Positions 26,895-40,100 of a stretch of DNA of 64,000 bases are shown here, piece after piece. The notes beneath the pieces are model-generated. The model was not told the DNA's origin and did not search any database. It saw only the letters and a program-made list of their open reading frames with translations. The position numbers and the translations under genes were made by a program. Numbering within the stretch: position 1 is the first letter of the stretch; each line of letters starts with the position of its first letter. The stretch is taken from positions 12,598,001 to 12,662,000 of the forward strand of contig NC_071340.1 of NCBI RefSeq assembly GCF_027744825.2, read 5' to 3'. The stretch is from Synchiropus splendidus (Eukaryota; Chordata; Actinopteri; Syngnathiformes; Callionymidae).

Positions 26895-29126
26895 CTACAC
26901 ACAACCGCACTTTCTGGCCGAGTGTTTCCTGACAGTGTGGTAAACAAGGTTGTCGTCCAGAAAGGAAAGGTCATCGTCGAAAGCGACCGGACGACAGCAG
27001 GCCTGAGGGGGCGAGTCTCTGTGAGGAAACCTCTTCTCCTGAAGCAGGCTGTACAGGATCTTATCATAGTTTGTTTCTGACTTCCTGCAGGGTCCAGAGC
27101 AGTACTTGAATATCATTTCCTCGTCAGATCGATAGCCCAGACCCAGGTCCGACACGTTCAGATGCAGCTGCCTGAGCCCACAGCCCTGGCCACGACCGCC
27201 TCCACCTCCTCTCCTCCGTCCCGTTGCGTCACCACTCTGCCTGCTTCTTCCCTTCTTCCTCCTCTCCCTTCTGAGGCGAACCCTTTTGCTCAGTTCGGAG
27301 GTAGAACTTGAGGTTAAGGAAGACTTGCTGGATCTTCTGATGGTCACTTTAATGAAGTCCAAAACGTTTCCAGCCTCATCTGACAGATGCTGCCTCAAAG
27401 TTTCTGGAACACAAAATCAAAGCTGAATGAATTCTAAAAGGTGAAGCAGTCACAACGTTTTGCTCTGAAATTGCTATAATGTGTAATGTCTATTCAAACA
27501 CAATGGTCACACAGCTCAATTGCAGTGCTTTTGGCATTATGTGAGCATCTCAGTTAGAAAAACAATGGAGGAAATTGCACATTACAATTCAAGAGAGGTC
27601 CACCAGACGCAATCAAGCGGCAGGGTCTGTCCGCTCCCTTACATAACTAGTGAAGCCTTCCCAATGTAAACACAACCATCCAAATACACAAAGAAAAAAA
27701 ACACTTTTTCTGCCACTACTATTGACTTAAGTGACACCAGATGGGAGCAAGAAAAGCTGTTTGTGTACAGCAGCTCAGGGAGACAAAAATGATCGAGGAG
27801 AGCTTTGAAGGGGAAAAACAAATCTTTGGAAAAGGAGACCATGATATTTTAGTCGCAAGTTTGCGTTTTTGTCATGGTGGCCTTATAAGTGTGTTAAAAC
27901 TGACCTCACTCTCACCGTAACCCAAAGCTTTAACCTGACCACACGGTATAATGTTGTCACAAGAAACACGGTTCTCTCATTCTGCATGATATGTAAAAAA
28001 AACTTACTTAATGCATTATGAGCTCTTATGAAAGTACTTATAATGCAATACAGATGTGACCATAATGTAAAATGTTGCAGGTTTGGAGACTCTGCAAAAT
28101 AGGCACATATTGTTTTGGTAACCTCACAGATTTGCTGGGATGTACATTTCATTTATGAAATCCATGTCATGAGCTAATATCAAGGAGATCAAGCAATAGT
28201 GTATGAACCAGCTTCATCATCTCCGTCCTGATCTTGCAACATCATGTCACTACTTGGTCCTTGAAATGTACATGTCTTGGATTCATTACAAATCTTGGTT
28301 TTAATAGTTTTGCCAGACGCCTTGGCCTCAGTGAAGTGCGGCCACCGAAAAAAGCAACACTTCTTCATGTTTCATTGACATTATTGTGCACATACAGACC
28401 TCAACACAGAGGTGCAAAACAAGGGACTCTAACCTTGATGTTTGGGGGACATGGCTGCCCCCATTCGCGGCTTCGACTGGACGATATTGGACGTGCGTCG
28501 AAGTAAAGGTGACGTCAGTGCGAGACATCTGACGCGCCTTGACTTGGTAATTGCCACGAGCGACCAAAAGCTCGAAACAATTGCTCACAAATTATTTACA
28601 TCAATAGACAAACAAACCTGGCTTTTACTAAACGAAAAGGTCATACGATAAGGGCAACACGTGGGCGCGAGAGAGCAGTGACGTCACACACCTCTGTTTC
28701 TAAGCTAACAAAAGCTGCTAAACCCCAATTCATAAAGAAAATTGGATATTTTTGCTGCCACACACGAATCTACGCGACGCCAAAGGATCGTGAATGAACA
28801 CATATTTTAGACTATTTTTATTACAGTTGTACTATTTATTTATTACAGTTGAAAGTTCTCGATTCACGAACTCGAACTTAACCATTTTTAAGGAAAGCCC
28901 GAACAAATGGCGTATTTTCCTCACCTTCTATTAACCGGTCTTCCCAACCGTCTGAGTCCGACCCAGCGCTGCTGGTTCCGCGGGAGGAAAGTGACAGGCG
29001 GACATGAACCGACGGACGCTGCAGCGGCGCGTCCTCAGCGCGCTCCCTCCGCTCGGTCAGCAGCGGGCCGGAGTGGACCGTGCACAGCAGTGTCAGACAA
29101 ATGGCCAAGCTGTCCCATAGCGTCAT
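26895..29126 (-). CDS. gdnf: Glial cell line-derived neurotrophic factor (complete, two coding exons, 236 aa)
   Basis: Secreted cystine-knot ligand of GFRα1/RET, needed for enteric and motor neurons and kidney. Exon 1 is 29,126-28,925 (phase 1) and exon 2 is 27,403-26,895; donor GTGAGG, acceptor TTTTGTGTTCCAG. The start gives MTLWDSLAICLTLL, a signal peptide like mammalian MKLWD. A pro-region ends in a very basic run (RLRRERRKKGR) suited to furin-type cleavage, followed by an unusual Gly/Arg stretch. The mature knot (residues 142-236) has all seven cysteines: C142, C169, C173, C203-C204, C233 and C235. It also has the family signatures LGLGY, CCRPVAFDDDLSFLDDNLVYH and KHSARKCGCV, and an N-glycosylation site at N150. 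Human GDNF has 211 aa; the extra length is in the pro-region. Teleosts can carry gdnfa and gdnfb; which one this is cannot be told here. Confidence 0.95.
28440..28700 (-). promoter_or_regulatory. gdnf: CpG-rich patch with two perfect CREs in the gdnf intron
   Basis: Two perfect TGACGTCA palindromes (28,510-28,517 and 28,679-28,686) lie 169 bases apart in a CpG-rich, nuclease-site-like stretch within the single coding intron (27,404-28,924). GDNF is known to be cAMP/CREB responsive in mammals and uses several promoters. Here the patch could be an internal promoter or enhancer; that is inference. The rest of the intron shows nothing notable. Confidence 0.4.
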
Positions 29127-31077
29127 TGTCCACCTCAGTTCGAAAGTCGGACATGGCTCGACCTTGATCCAACAGGTCTCATCAGACGTGGAGCCGCAGC
29201 GACGGGTCTATTGGCGCGCATCTGACATGCCGTTGACCCAGACCATAGCGCAGAGTTCGAGACCCACTTAAGTCCAATAGAGGGAACCCAAGCTGAAGCA
29301 ATCGCCTCCTTAGGAAGTATCTCCACTGACAGCCCATCCAGAGTGTGAAGGCAGGAGGGAGAGGGTTCTGGTGACGCCTGCTGGTCCATCCTCCGCCCTG
29401 CTCCACCCACCCAGTCCCGCCTGGGGCGACGGTTCCAGACTCGAAGTGGAACTTGAGATCGGTTCCTTCTGTAAACTCAGTCGTTCCACCGACCGTCCTG
29501 CCTTCTCAGGGCAGTTGATATTGGATGAAAAAGCTGTTTCTCATGAGTCTGCCAGAATGGTCCGCATGAAGATCAAGAGCACTCTTTGAAAGCAATGATT
29601 TCAGTCCAGACACAAATAAAGTCTCAGATCAGTTACAGTGAGATTTTTAAATTCAATATGACGTGAAACATTTGTCGGATGAGTCATAAACTAGGTTCTT
29701 TCTCTCTTCCTGCAGGTCTGTTTGGATCCTATTTCCTGGCATAGATGCTAATAGAACTATAAGGGCAAAGGGAAAAGAGTCTTTGCAGATGTTTCCTCTC
29801 GAGCTGCAGCTAACCAGCACAAGCAGGTGCCTCATTTCACTATTCATTACTCACCAGTTGGATTCAGTTCTTTAGTGAAAAACTTATGTCGGCAAAAACA
29901 AAACGGACAATGTAAGAAGATCTAAAGCGTCTTTCCCTGGAATCCAGGAGATGGTGCACGAAGCTAAAGCGTCCGCCTTGAAATGGTATTGAATCAGAAG
30001 TGACTCTTGGAAAGTGAATGGTGGCAAATCAGAATTTAAGCTAGAATACTTCTTCTTTTCAAAGAAACTCTTATTAAAGTCAATTCATCTCCATGCTGAG
30101 AAAAAACGTGCTGCATCATTTTGCGTCTGATTGGTTTTTCCTCCACATTCCTGTGTGGACATAACCATGTGACCATTTTGGTAGCAGCTGCAGAATCACA
30201 TTCTTTAAGCAATGTGCTTTTAAATGAGAACAATAGCTGCTCCTTGTTCTGCCAGAAAAACAGTGGTCCTCCTTGAGGTTTCTCTGTGTCTCCGTGGTGA
30301 CAGGGGAACCTCTTTGTTGACTTCAATAAAGATATCTGTTCATGTAATATAATAAGCTCTCTGTTCTGACCACAGTACAAAAGACCATGTGGCCACTTTA
30401 TTAAAATGATGCGGAGCTAAATATCTGTGAATGTAATTTATGTGTTCATCTGGTGATCATTTTGCATTCTCTGCGCCGCTGCATATCTAGAGTTTCTCAC
30501 TCCAGACAGACCAGCATGCGAGCAGAATACGCAGCAATGCAACTGTAGAGGAATTGAAGCTAACACCAGTCGGATGCTTGTCCATGGGTCAGGTGTCTTG
30601 TTTTACTGTATAAATGAAGTCGATTTTGGAGCAATCCCGTCCCTGCCAGCTGCTAAATATGAAACAGATGCTCATTTCCACATGTGCAACCTGCAACTGA
30701 TCTGCCATTGAATCTGTCAGCCATTCAGGGGCGCCGTTTGACTCTGATGTAAGAGGGTAATTGTTGGGGTCACTTCACGCTCCCAAGATCAACCAACCTG
30801 AAACTGCTAACCCTCAAACCACTTGTGGGAAAGAAATAAGCTGACAGCAACCATCAATATCATCGACGTACATTTGTTTCCATTTACATTCATGTCGTCC
30901 AACACTTACATGTGAGCAAGTGGCCACTGGATACGAAAAACCGACCTATGGCGCTGCATCTGTCCCAGTTGTTCAGTCTCAAGCCATCAGTCGTCATGAT
31001 TTCACACCTCAGAGTAGAACACTACTGACACCACTAAAGATCTGACGTGCCATAATATGATGTTAATATACATCATT
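29127..31077. other. gdnf upstream region and spacer
   Basis: 29,127-29,600 is GC-richer and probably contains the gdnf 5' UTR and promoter, though no TATA box or clear initiator is visible. From 29,650 the sequence is ordinary AT-rich spacer without coding signs or recognisable repeat ends. Confidence 0.45.
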
Positions 31078-31246
31078 ATAATTCAGTTAGATTCATATTG
31101 TAAAACTAAACAACTTATGAAAGACGTAGATTGCATCACAGTAATACACACAAACTATTTTTAGCTTTAAAGTCATTTACTGTGTTCAATGGTAATGTTA
31201 CAAAAATATATATGTATATTTTATAATATATAAAAATATAATTTTT

Positions 31247-31332
<86 letters not shown>

Positions 31333-31460
31333 AAATTATATATATATATTTTGTAACATTAGAATTGAACACAGTAAATGACTTTAAAGCTAAAAATAGT
31401 TTGTGTGTATTACTGTGATGCAATCTACGTCTTTCAGTTTTACAATATGAATCTAACTGA

Positions 31461-31467
<7 letters not shown>
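31078..31467. repeat. Long near-perfect inverted repeat with (AT)n core (palindromic AT-rich repeat)
   Basis: The left arm (about 31,078-31,250) and right arm (about 31,328-31,467) are reverse complements over some 140-170 bases. I see a two-to-three-base mismatch near 31,193 and an 11-12-base insertion in the left arm near 31,110. The centre is about 38 AT units (31,251-31,326). The whole could extrude as a cruciform or form one long hairpin. It encodes no protein; the IYIYIY frames are artefacts. It could be a fold-back element, a local inverted duplication, or an assembly error at an AT repeat. Confidence 0.9.

Positions 31468-31507
<40 letters not shown>
31465..31507. repeat. (AT)n dinucleotide repeat flanking the palindrome
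   Basis: A second run of about 20 AT units begins exactly where the right arm of the inverted repeat ends. The left arm has no such outer run. Confidence 0.95.
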
Positions 31508-31509
<2 letters not shown>

Positions 31510-34013
31510 AAGTATGTCGTATCAAGTTTAACTCATCAAATAACGATTTCCTTGGTGAATAACGCTTCGTTCATTTACAGAATAGTTGTCACTGACGAAG
31601 CGCTTATTATTTTGTCCAGCAGATGGTGACAAAAAGCTCACTTTATTAATACGGTTGAATATAATAAACATATTTTTTCATTCTTTCTGCTGTTAGATAC
31701 AAATGAAGTTCAAATATTGGCTTATGTTTTCGATGCCAACACTATACACAAAACAATATACAAAACACTGCATTGACTTCATCAGTTGTTGAATTGAGAA
31801 AAGCACTGAAACATGAAAAAATAACTTAACAGCGAGACAAGCAGCTGGTCATCTGTATATTCATCTGGTAGAAAATGAAAAAAGGATTGTCATCTTTTCA
31901 TTTGATATTTGAGCAGGACTTAACCTGCATGTCTAACCTTCAGCTAGTGTTTCAAGTCTTGAGCCCAAGTGCCTTTTCATGATGATGCTCTCTCCATGCC
32001 GTGCCATTTTTATGGCTCTCTGAAAACTCCAGGTGCCACTAATAGCTGCTCAGAGGTAATCCACAAGTTGTTTTGCAGCCAGGAGAGAATCTGAGAGAAT
32101 TTGGTTTAGATCACGTTTTATTGTATTTCATGAAGATAAACTCAATAATGATGTTAGTCGCTACAGATACTCAGATTCACTCTGTGTTGGATTTGGATGC
32201 AAATCTGCCTAGAGACTTCAGTGAAGTCGGAAAAAAATAATGTGGACCACATTTAAGTTGCTGTCACTTTGGATGTGGGTTCTAACCTCATTTTGAATGA
32301 AATACAGCTGTCATGAGAATAGCCTGAATGGTTGTCATTCAATTCACAGTTATTCTTAAATGTGCGTCAATGAACCAACACATTTATTGGGATGGATTAA
32401 CTCCTATGATGACCAAAAATGTAAGGTCATTTGTTTGATAAGGTGATTCACAGGGTTACCCAACCTGGTGCTACGACGCCTCTGTATCTTTCAACTTTTT
32501 TTTTTCACAAAACTGTGGCCCAACACCCGTGACTTTGGCCTGAACACAGTAAAGTGCCTGCAGAGTTCAGATGAAAATGTCCAAATTGTGCCAAAAACCC
32601 CTGTGACTAGATTAACAAGTGACTTTTATTTACTGCAGCCATTTAGGTAGTCAACGTCTATGACAAGAACGCTGTCCATCATGTGCCTATGACTGACTCA
32701 GTTATGACAGGTTATGATCGGAACTCTCGTCATTACACGGAATCTCTCTGAGCTCTGAGAATATGACACCTCTAAAGAAGCACACCCAGTATCTATGGAT
32801 GAATTGAAACACAGATGTGACAGTCATCATGATTAGTTCTTGACTCTCACAAGGTAGCGGTTTCACAAGCAAATGAACAAATTGATAGGGACAGTGTGCA
32901 CACGGAACCCAAGTGCGAGCGGTAATCTTGCAGCAAGGCGCTTGACAACATGGATGAAAGACAAAAAAATGTATTCATTTATGGACAAAATGACAGGAGG
33001 ATAACACGTCGAACTGAGGAAATAATCTGGAAAGGGAGAACAAATGAGAATCTGAGCACAATGAAACACACTTTCACAAGGTGGTCAGTCCATACTAGTA
33101 GGGTACAGACAAACTAAATACAAGTCCAGTTAAAGACAGTAATATGGCAGTCAAAAAAGTCAAGGGAGGAATAAAGTACAAATAAAAACATGCTGGTGGA
33201 AACCTGCAGGCACGACAGAGACAACAAAGGGAATGAAAACAGAAAGCACGTGCTCGAACAGGACTGACCAATTTAACTCTTAAGACTCAAGTGTGCAGGA
33301 AACAAATACGAAGAGAAAAGGACCTGAAACAGGCGCATCATCAGTCATGTTCTCGGGAAGAACAACCGGTGAAAACAGGAAAACAAATATAGCCAAAATA
33401 AAAGCGAACCCTTTTTGTAAGTGACATCCATGAATGAAGCTGTTTTATGCGTTAAATCGATGGGTGAGTGGAGTGTTGTGTGACACAATGAACTTGTTGC
33501 TGGTCCTCAGGTCGAGCGGCTCCTCTCTGACCCGCTCTCCATCTGTGGCCAGTGTTGGGATTAGACGCTCATTATCTTCTTATCTCTAAATGGCTCCCCG
33601 TTCCTGCACTTCACTACTCATCTCATCTGACTGCCTTCTCAGCGTGACACCGAAATGACATTCATGCGTAAAAACGATGCGCCATCTCCGCTCATAGTTG
33701 CGCGCTTGTGCGCACCGTCGACGGCGTCTGACCTCTCCGTTGTCTCTCAGCGCGCGTGTTGATCCAAAGTGCGTCTGCCTCTTCCTCTGCTTGTCTGTGC
33801 GTTAAAGGCTCCAACCCACTGATCTTTTACCGACAGTAATCTTATCAGTGTCAACCCAGAGCTGCCTTCTTCTGCTGGATTGCTTTTCCGAGTCGGGAAG
33901 ACTGTTGCGCGCAAGTTTTTTTTTTTTGCGCCTAAATTGATTTACTTTGTTTTTACACCCGCCGTCACCATCGTTCACGATGAACATTTGAGGAGTCCAC
34001 AGCTGAATGAAAC
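31508..34013. other. Spacer and egflam upstream region
   Basis: 31,508-33,450 holds no coding or repeat signal that I can name. The A-rich stretch at 32,860-33,420 may be an old retroelement. From about 33,640 the sequence becomes CpG-richer (for example 33,670-33,750), as expected for the egflam promoter and 5' UTR. No TATA box is evident, and the transcription start cannot be placed. Confidence 0.45.
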
Positions 34014-34158
34014 ATGGATTCTACATGTCAAGGAAGGCGTCTGCTGCGCGCTATTGTCTTTGTCGTTTGCCTCGGCAGCGTTTGCTTTTGTGCCAGAAAG
34101 TCAAATGTTCGGAGGTCTGGTAAGTCAATAACCTGATCTATATCCATATTTTAAATTC

Positions 34159-34189
<31 letters not shown>

Positions 34190-37100
34190 TGCTATCCGCT
34201 TATCTTTCTGTCTCCATTATTAGTTGTGGTTTGAGACTGACACCCAACGTCTGTGCCATTGAACTCTATCAGTGGGTTGAAACATCACAACTGGTTTCCC
34301 GATGAAGGAGCCTGATTTGACCTCATTATTGAGTAACGTATAAAGTACAAAATACCAACTGATCACCTTCATGACAGGCGTCATCATCATCATCATCATC
34401 GTTGTTTTCTTTGACTTTTTAGTTACTGAGGCATTTGATGTCTGACTACATATGTCGTACTGCACCAGCAGTATCACTTGCATTTTCCCTCTAAAACAAT
34501 TTATTGTGCTGGCAACCACAACTGTCAGGGAAGATCACCAAGCGAACACTTTACTCTTTCACGAGCAACATCTCAAGTTTTCCCTTAGTCGTTTATATTT
34601 GCCCGATTGGAAGAGCCATTGACCAATACCACTGTACCTTTGCGTCGCTCGGACCTGTTCAGCACCCTCTGGTGGACTGCACCAGGATAAAAAAAAACAA
34701 AACTGAAAACTAAAGACCGTTCTGCGATATGATTTTGGTGCTAATATTGATTTCAATTCGGCTGCGTCTGCATTTAAAGTCACACGGTCGTGCACGCATG
34801 TATCAATGTACAACACAACACAAGTAAAACATCTCACTTATCATCACTTATATTGTGTGAGGCAGGCTCCTTGGTCAGTTTCTGATCCAGGGTGGAAGTT
34901 GGGTGAACATGCCACCAGGCTTGTGCAGGCACGTCGGTACACTTGGGGAGAGCAGCTCTGATCATGGCTGAGCTGCTGCCAACATGAATCCAAGACTCAA
35001 ACCCAACTGGTCCGCCGTGTCGTCTGAGAGGTGTAAATTAAGTCCACAAGATAATGTAAGATATTCAGACCTTAATATTGGCAGAGCGTTGACTTTATTT
35101 CCAGTCATTCTGAGTCTTCCCAGAGTCTGTCCTCCTTGGACTTCACTGCCTTTCGCTCTGAGCTTTTTCTCTCTCTGCATCCATGGACTGTCACAGAAAC
35201 ACTGTACGTCTATCAGCTCTGAGAACTGCGATACAGAGTTGGACTGGAGTTCTTTCTTTCAGACTTCTAGAGACATTTGCTGGTTTTTCCCTTCATCACG
35301 TTTTGGAGAAAGCCTGATGACTCACATCACCAGCAAGCTGGTTGTACCAATGTTTTTTTGTTAGTTCTGTTGAAAGCATTACCTCTTTAGTAACACGTGT
35401 GTGTGACACAGTTATTGGTGAAATTCAATAGTGATTTAGCATTATTTACTGGCAGATATACACTAGTATACAGTTACATGTTGGTGGTGAAAGTGACTGG
35501 TTGACCATATTAAAACAAAATAATGTTTAAATGCATGAGACAGCAATTGGTTAAGACAAAAAAAAAAGCTGATCAGTAACATCAGGGTTTACGACATTAG
35601 ACAGCAAGTTAAGTAGAAGGACAGTTTCGGTTTAACTGGCACAAACACAAAGCAAAGTTGAGCCGACTGTCACCTCACGCTGTGTATGTTGCTCCTCCCA
35701 CTTATCTCCTGGCCTCTTCTTCTGTTGTGGCTGCGCTGAATAGCTTTTTGCTTTATCTGTCTCAGGATGTCGCAGATATACTTGACTCTTATGTCTCCCC
35801 CACCAGTCATCTTGCTGACTTGTTTGTGCTCGATTACACTTGGGTCACTCTGGGGCGCAGTTGTGGGCGACCCAGTCTGCGTATACTAATTTGCTTGCAC
35901 AGTCAAGAATTGTACAGAGAGCAATTGAAGCTCAGAAGGAGGGAGATTTCCACACATTACATTTGCAAACGAAAACAACGTGTTGAAGATGTGCCTGTTT
36001 AAAATCAGAGCGTGTGTGCACCTACGATCAAAGTGCAATTTCACCTTTTAAAATTGCGCTCATCTTTGATGATGTCAGATTGCAGGCTAAAAGAGCATTT
36101 TCTCACTTAATACACTGAAATGTGACAAAAGATCATCAATCAATTGTCATTGCAACATGCTGTTTTGTTCTTTTTAAACACCCAAACCACTGTGTTCTCT
36201 TGATACATTTCTGTGGGGTAAATTGTTATGTTCTTCACTTATTATCCAGCTAGTGGAGGCCAACCCGCAGCTATTGTTCAAAGACTTGCATTTAACTGTG
36301 AAACATAAACAATAAACCTCGCAGCACGTGCGCCAAGTGACCCCCCCCCACCAGCCTCCCCCAAAACCCCCTTCTGCTGGGAGCATGTTCAGAGCCAATG
36401 TGAGTCGAGGTCCAACTTGGACTTGTACCATCACCAGATCAACGGTCAACACGGTTTACATGACTTAGTTTTGTGTTTCACTTTGTCATTCCCCTAAACT
36501 ACACTACATGAAGCCGAGACGCTCCAGTCTGCAGCGTCGCTCACACACAGATCGGGGCCACATTATTGGTGGCATGAGTTATGTAAAAAAAAAAACCACA
36601 CACGTCTATGTACGCAGCTTGATATTTCAAGGAGGATCATGGTAAAATGTATGAATTTTAAAAGTACATGTACAAGACACGTACGCCGGACACGAACCAG
36701 CAACCTTGTGAGACACGCAGGGACGTGCTTTAACCGCTACACTGCCGCTAAGTCACATGACCAGCTGTGTGAGGAGAGCCTTACAGCCTCACATATTTGT
36801 AGGATGTGGCTCTTTTCAGCAACACCGTGAAACAATGTGGCTCTAAGCCTCTGACTGGTCGCCCACCCCTGAGCTAGACAGCTGAATGACATCCTGAAAG
36901 ACGGCTTTGTTGAGCTCTAGTACGAATAGGTCCAGCCCCAAAGATTGAAGTTAAAATTTGTCTTACCCACCAATCTTTTTTGTTTCACATGCTCATTGTG
37001 TTGACATACAGAACCCATTTTGAGAATTGAATCTTCTCCAACAGCCTGAGACAGTGGTTTATATCAAAGACAAATCTGCCTGTTCTTCCTAAAAATAGAC

Positions 37101-40100
37101 ATGTAAATATGATATCTGTGGTCAAAATGTATCTATTATTAGAAGGCAATTTGCATTTCAAGATCAGTTTATCTGTTTGGTCGCTTCTGCCTTTTCCAGT
37201 GATTGTGTTTCTCGCTTTGGCTGGTTTTGACAGCTCATGCACAGACCCAAAAAGTAATTTGGGGCAGCTCCACCAGGAGGTTGTCAGACCTTAAACCTTG
37301 GCCAAAAGAAATATGTAGATCAGCTGATCCTCTGTGGTGACCCCCTTAGATTCAATATATTATAATACATTAACGTCAACGATGCCACCAAAAATATACA
37401 TCTCATTTGGATGAACGAATAATTTTTGAAGCCTCACAAGACTGGTAAAAATATGATCCATTTTGATTAATCTGGTGTGAAAGAAAGCTGGAATAACCTC
37501 TGGAGACACAATCAGAACCTGTCTGTGGAACATGATGTCATCCAAAGCAGGTACAAAAGAAATAGAAGGCGGAAGCACAGTTTAGGTTAACAATGTAAAT
37601 GAAAGAGCAATTCACACCTGGTTGCTGAAATCGCGACTAAAGCTGTGCATTACTCGCACATTTATTAACAGATTGAACTTGAATTAAAAAAAAAAAAGAT
37701 AAACAAAAACCAAGCCAATAAGAGAATGAGTCAGTGCTGAAAGCAGCTCGCACTCACAGCATCCCTCCCACACCTTACTAGCCTTGGTGTACCACATCCA
37801 ATTTGACAAGGGAAAAAAATATGTCAGTAAGAGTCAGAGGCAGTCAGAATGAGCACGATGAATGTGTGAATACAAGACACAAAGGTGCAAGCATGCGAAC
37901 AATACAGTGTTTTACAGTTCTGTGTAGACCATCTTAATAAACTTAAACAAAGGTAAGTTGTTTTAAAGGGACTCTGTTGTGTATAGCTCAGCTTCAGTGT
38001 AGCTTGGCATCAGATTTTAGATCTCAAAATGTGGACCACCATTAAAAGGGTTTTACTGAGACAACAAATTTGACTTTGACCCCAGTTTCAATTCGCCGTT
38101 CATTTTCAACACGAAACCCTCACCCCAACCCATCATGAGTGATACGCTACGTGTAACCAGGTATTCTGCGTCCCTTTTCCAACTGTTCCAATGTTCAGTT
38201 GAACAAGTAAAGGGACAAGTCAGTGGGAATCTTTCTAATTCCAATTGATGTTTCAGTTGTTTATGATCAGTGGCCAGTGCTTGTTTCAGAGGTGGCTTAA
38301 TGAGCCTGGCCATCGATGAATCTGTTGTGAAGTCACTGTGTCTGTGGCTGAAGTACCAATTTGAGTGGCACATTCTCTACATATGTGACCCATGGATGGA
38401 TGTGTTGGCAGGTTGCTTTCAAGGTTCATGTCATTCTTTTCTCCTTCTGTAAAAGCATTGCTCATACTGTTGCTCGTTGAGTTGGTTTTAAGTACAGTGG
38501 AACCTTGGTTTTCGAACATCTTGTAATTCGAACAAATCGGAGTTCGAACAAAAAATGTGAGATTTTTTTGCTTTGGATTTCGAACAAAAGTCCAGAACTC
38601 GAATGCCCCCCCAAAAAGCCGGAAAAAACGCATGCGGACCGATCAGCTGACCCACAACGCGCTTTGTTATTGTGTATAACGCAGCCTCTGTATGCAGACG
38701 TGTCCCGTTTACTGTTTACTGACTACATTTACTGACTGTTTTGTCTTCATATTGAGGTTTAACGCACTGCACAGAAGCGCACATTCAGAGCTGGACACGC
38801 ACCGGGCACCTCTTCACTTCTGGAGAGACGTCACTCACTCGGCAACCCCTCCCACATGCAGCGGCCACACACATAGAGGAACAGCGCACCTGCAGCAGAC
38901 ACTCTACATTCACTCCTACAAAAGACTATTTTAAGGCTTGGAACGCATTATTTCTTTTTCCATTCATTGTAATGGGAAAAATCGATTCAGATTTCGAACA
39001 AATCGCTTCTCGAACGGCCGTCTGGAACGGATTGTGGTGGAGAACCGAGGTACCACTGTACTTCTATTGCTCCTAGACAGGCCTCTCAGGTCCAATCACC
39101 ATCTCCTGAAACATTTCAAACAGTGTGTTTAGTCATCAACAATTATGGCAGTTTAACCATGAGAGCACTTAAAACTCCTGGCTGCACCAAGGTTGACCCA
39201 TTTTTCACACATTCCTGTCAGCATACAGACAGAAAAGGCAAAGTGATCGACACCTGCCACTGAATACATGTTATTTGAACTCCCACACTGCAAAAAAAGG
39301 TTTTATGCAGATTTGATATAATTGATTGTTTGCAACTGGATGCATCATTCAGATGGCAGAATTTTTATGTTTGTAGCTTTGATGAACTCAAAACTTTGAA
39401 GCTTTATGAGATATTGCAAAGTTTTTCGTGACAGATTGTGACAGAACATTGAGGAATAAAAGTTACCAAACTACTATCGGTGACTATTAACTACACATGC
39501 CACCAATGATGATAGAAAACCTACCTCTAAGGAGAGGTTTACAATGTCATGAATCAAGTCTGAAGGTACTTTGGCACAAGCATTGTTTAGCTGCAGGACC
39601 ACAGCTACAACGTGCCAGTGGAGATGTATGCATGGCCTCACTTGACATTTTTCAAAGGGCTTTCTAGAGCAGGGGACCAAACCGTTTCAGAAAGGGCAGA
39701 GTGGGTGCAGCTTTTTGTTCCGACTTATCAAGCACACACAGTTCAGGGTTTCCACTACATGAGTGTGACGCACCGCCACGGTTTAAACCAGAGCCGCCGC
39801 GCTTTCAGAAAAACCATCTCTTTTTAAAGATGAACTCTCACGTGAGCAATCGACTGAAATGAAGTGGAAGCATTGAAACAAACTGATAACACATGACACA
39901 TCATGGAAGTGGACGTGAATGTGACAGTATTCAGTGTGTTTTTCACATAAAAATCCTGAAAGAAACATCTGAATAACTGTCCTTTGCTTGTGGAACTCAA
40001 GTTGCGTATTCTGGCTGGGCGTACAAAGAGACGAGCCGCTGCTCAACGGACATAGATCTACTTCTCATGATCAATGTTCCCTCTAAACTGCGCACGTGCG

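Noticed and set aside
31136..31629. Open frames rich in Ile-Tyr across the AT repeats
   Set aside because: They are translations of (AT)n and exist only because the repeat has no stop in those frames.
36684..36748. Possible tRNA gene on the minus strand
   Set aside because: Box A and box B are recognisable, but the acceptor and anticodon stems do not pair; a SINE head fits better.
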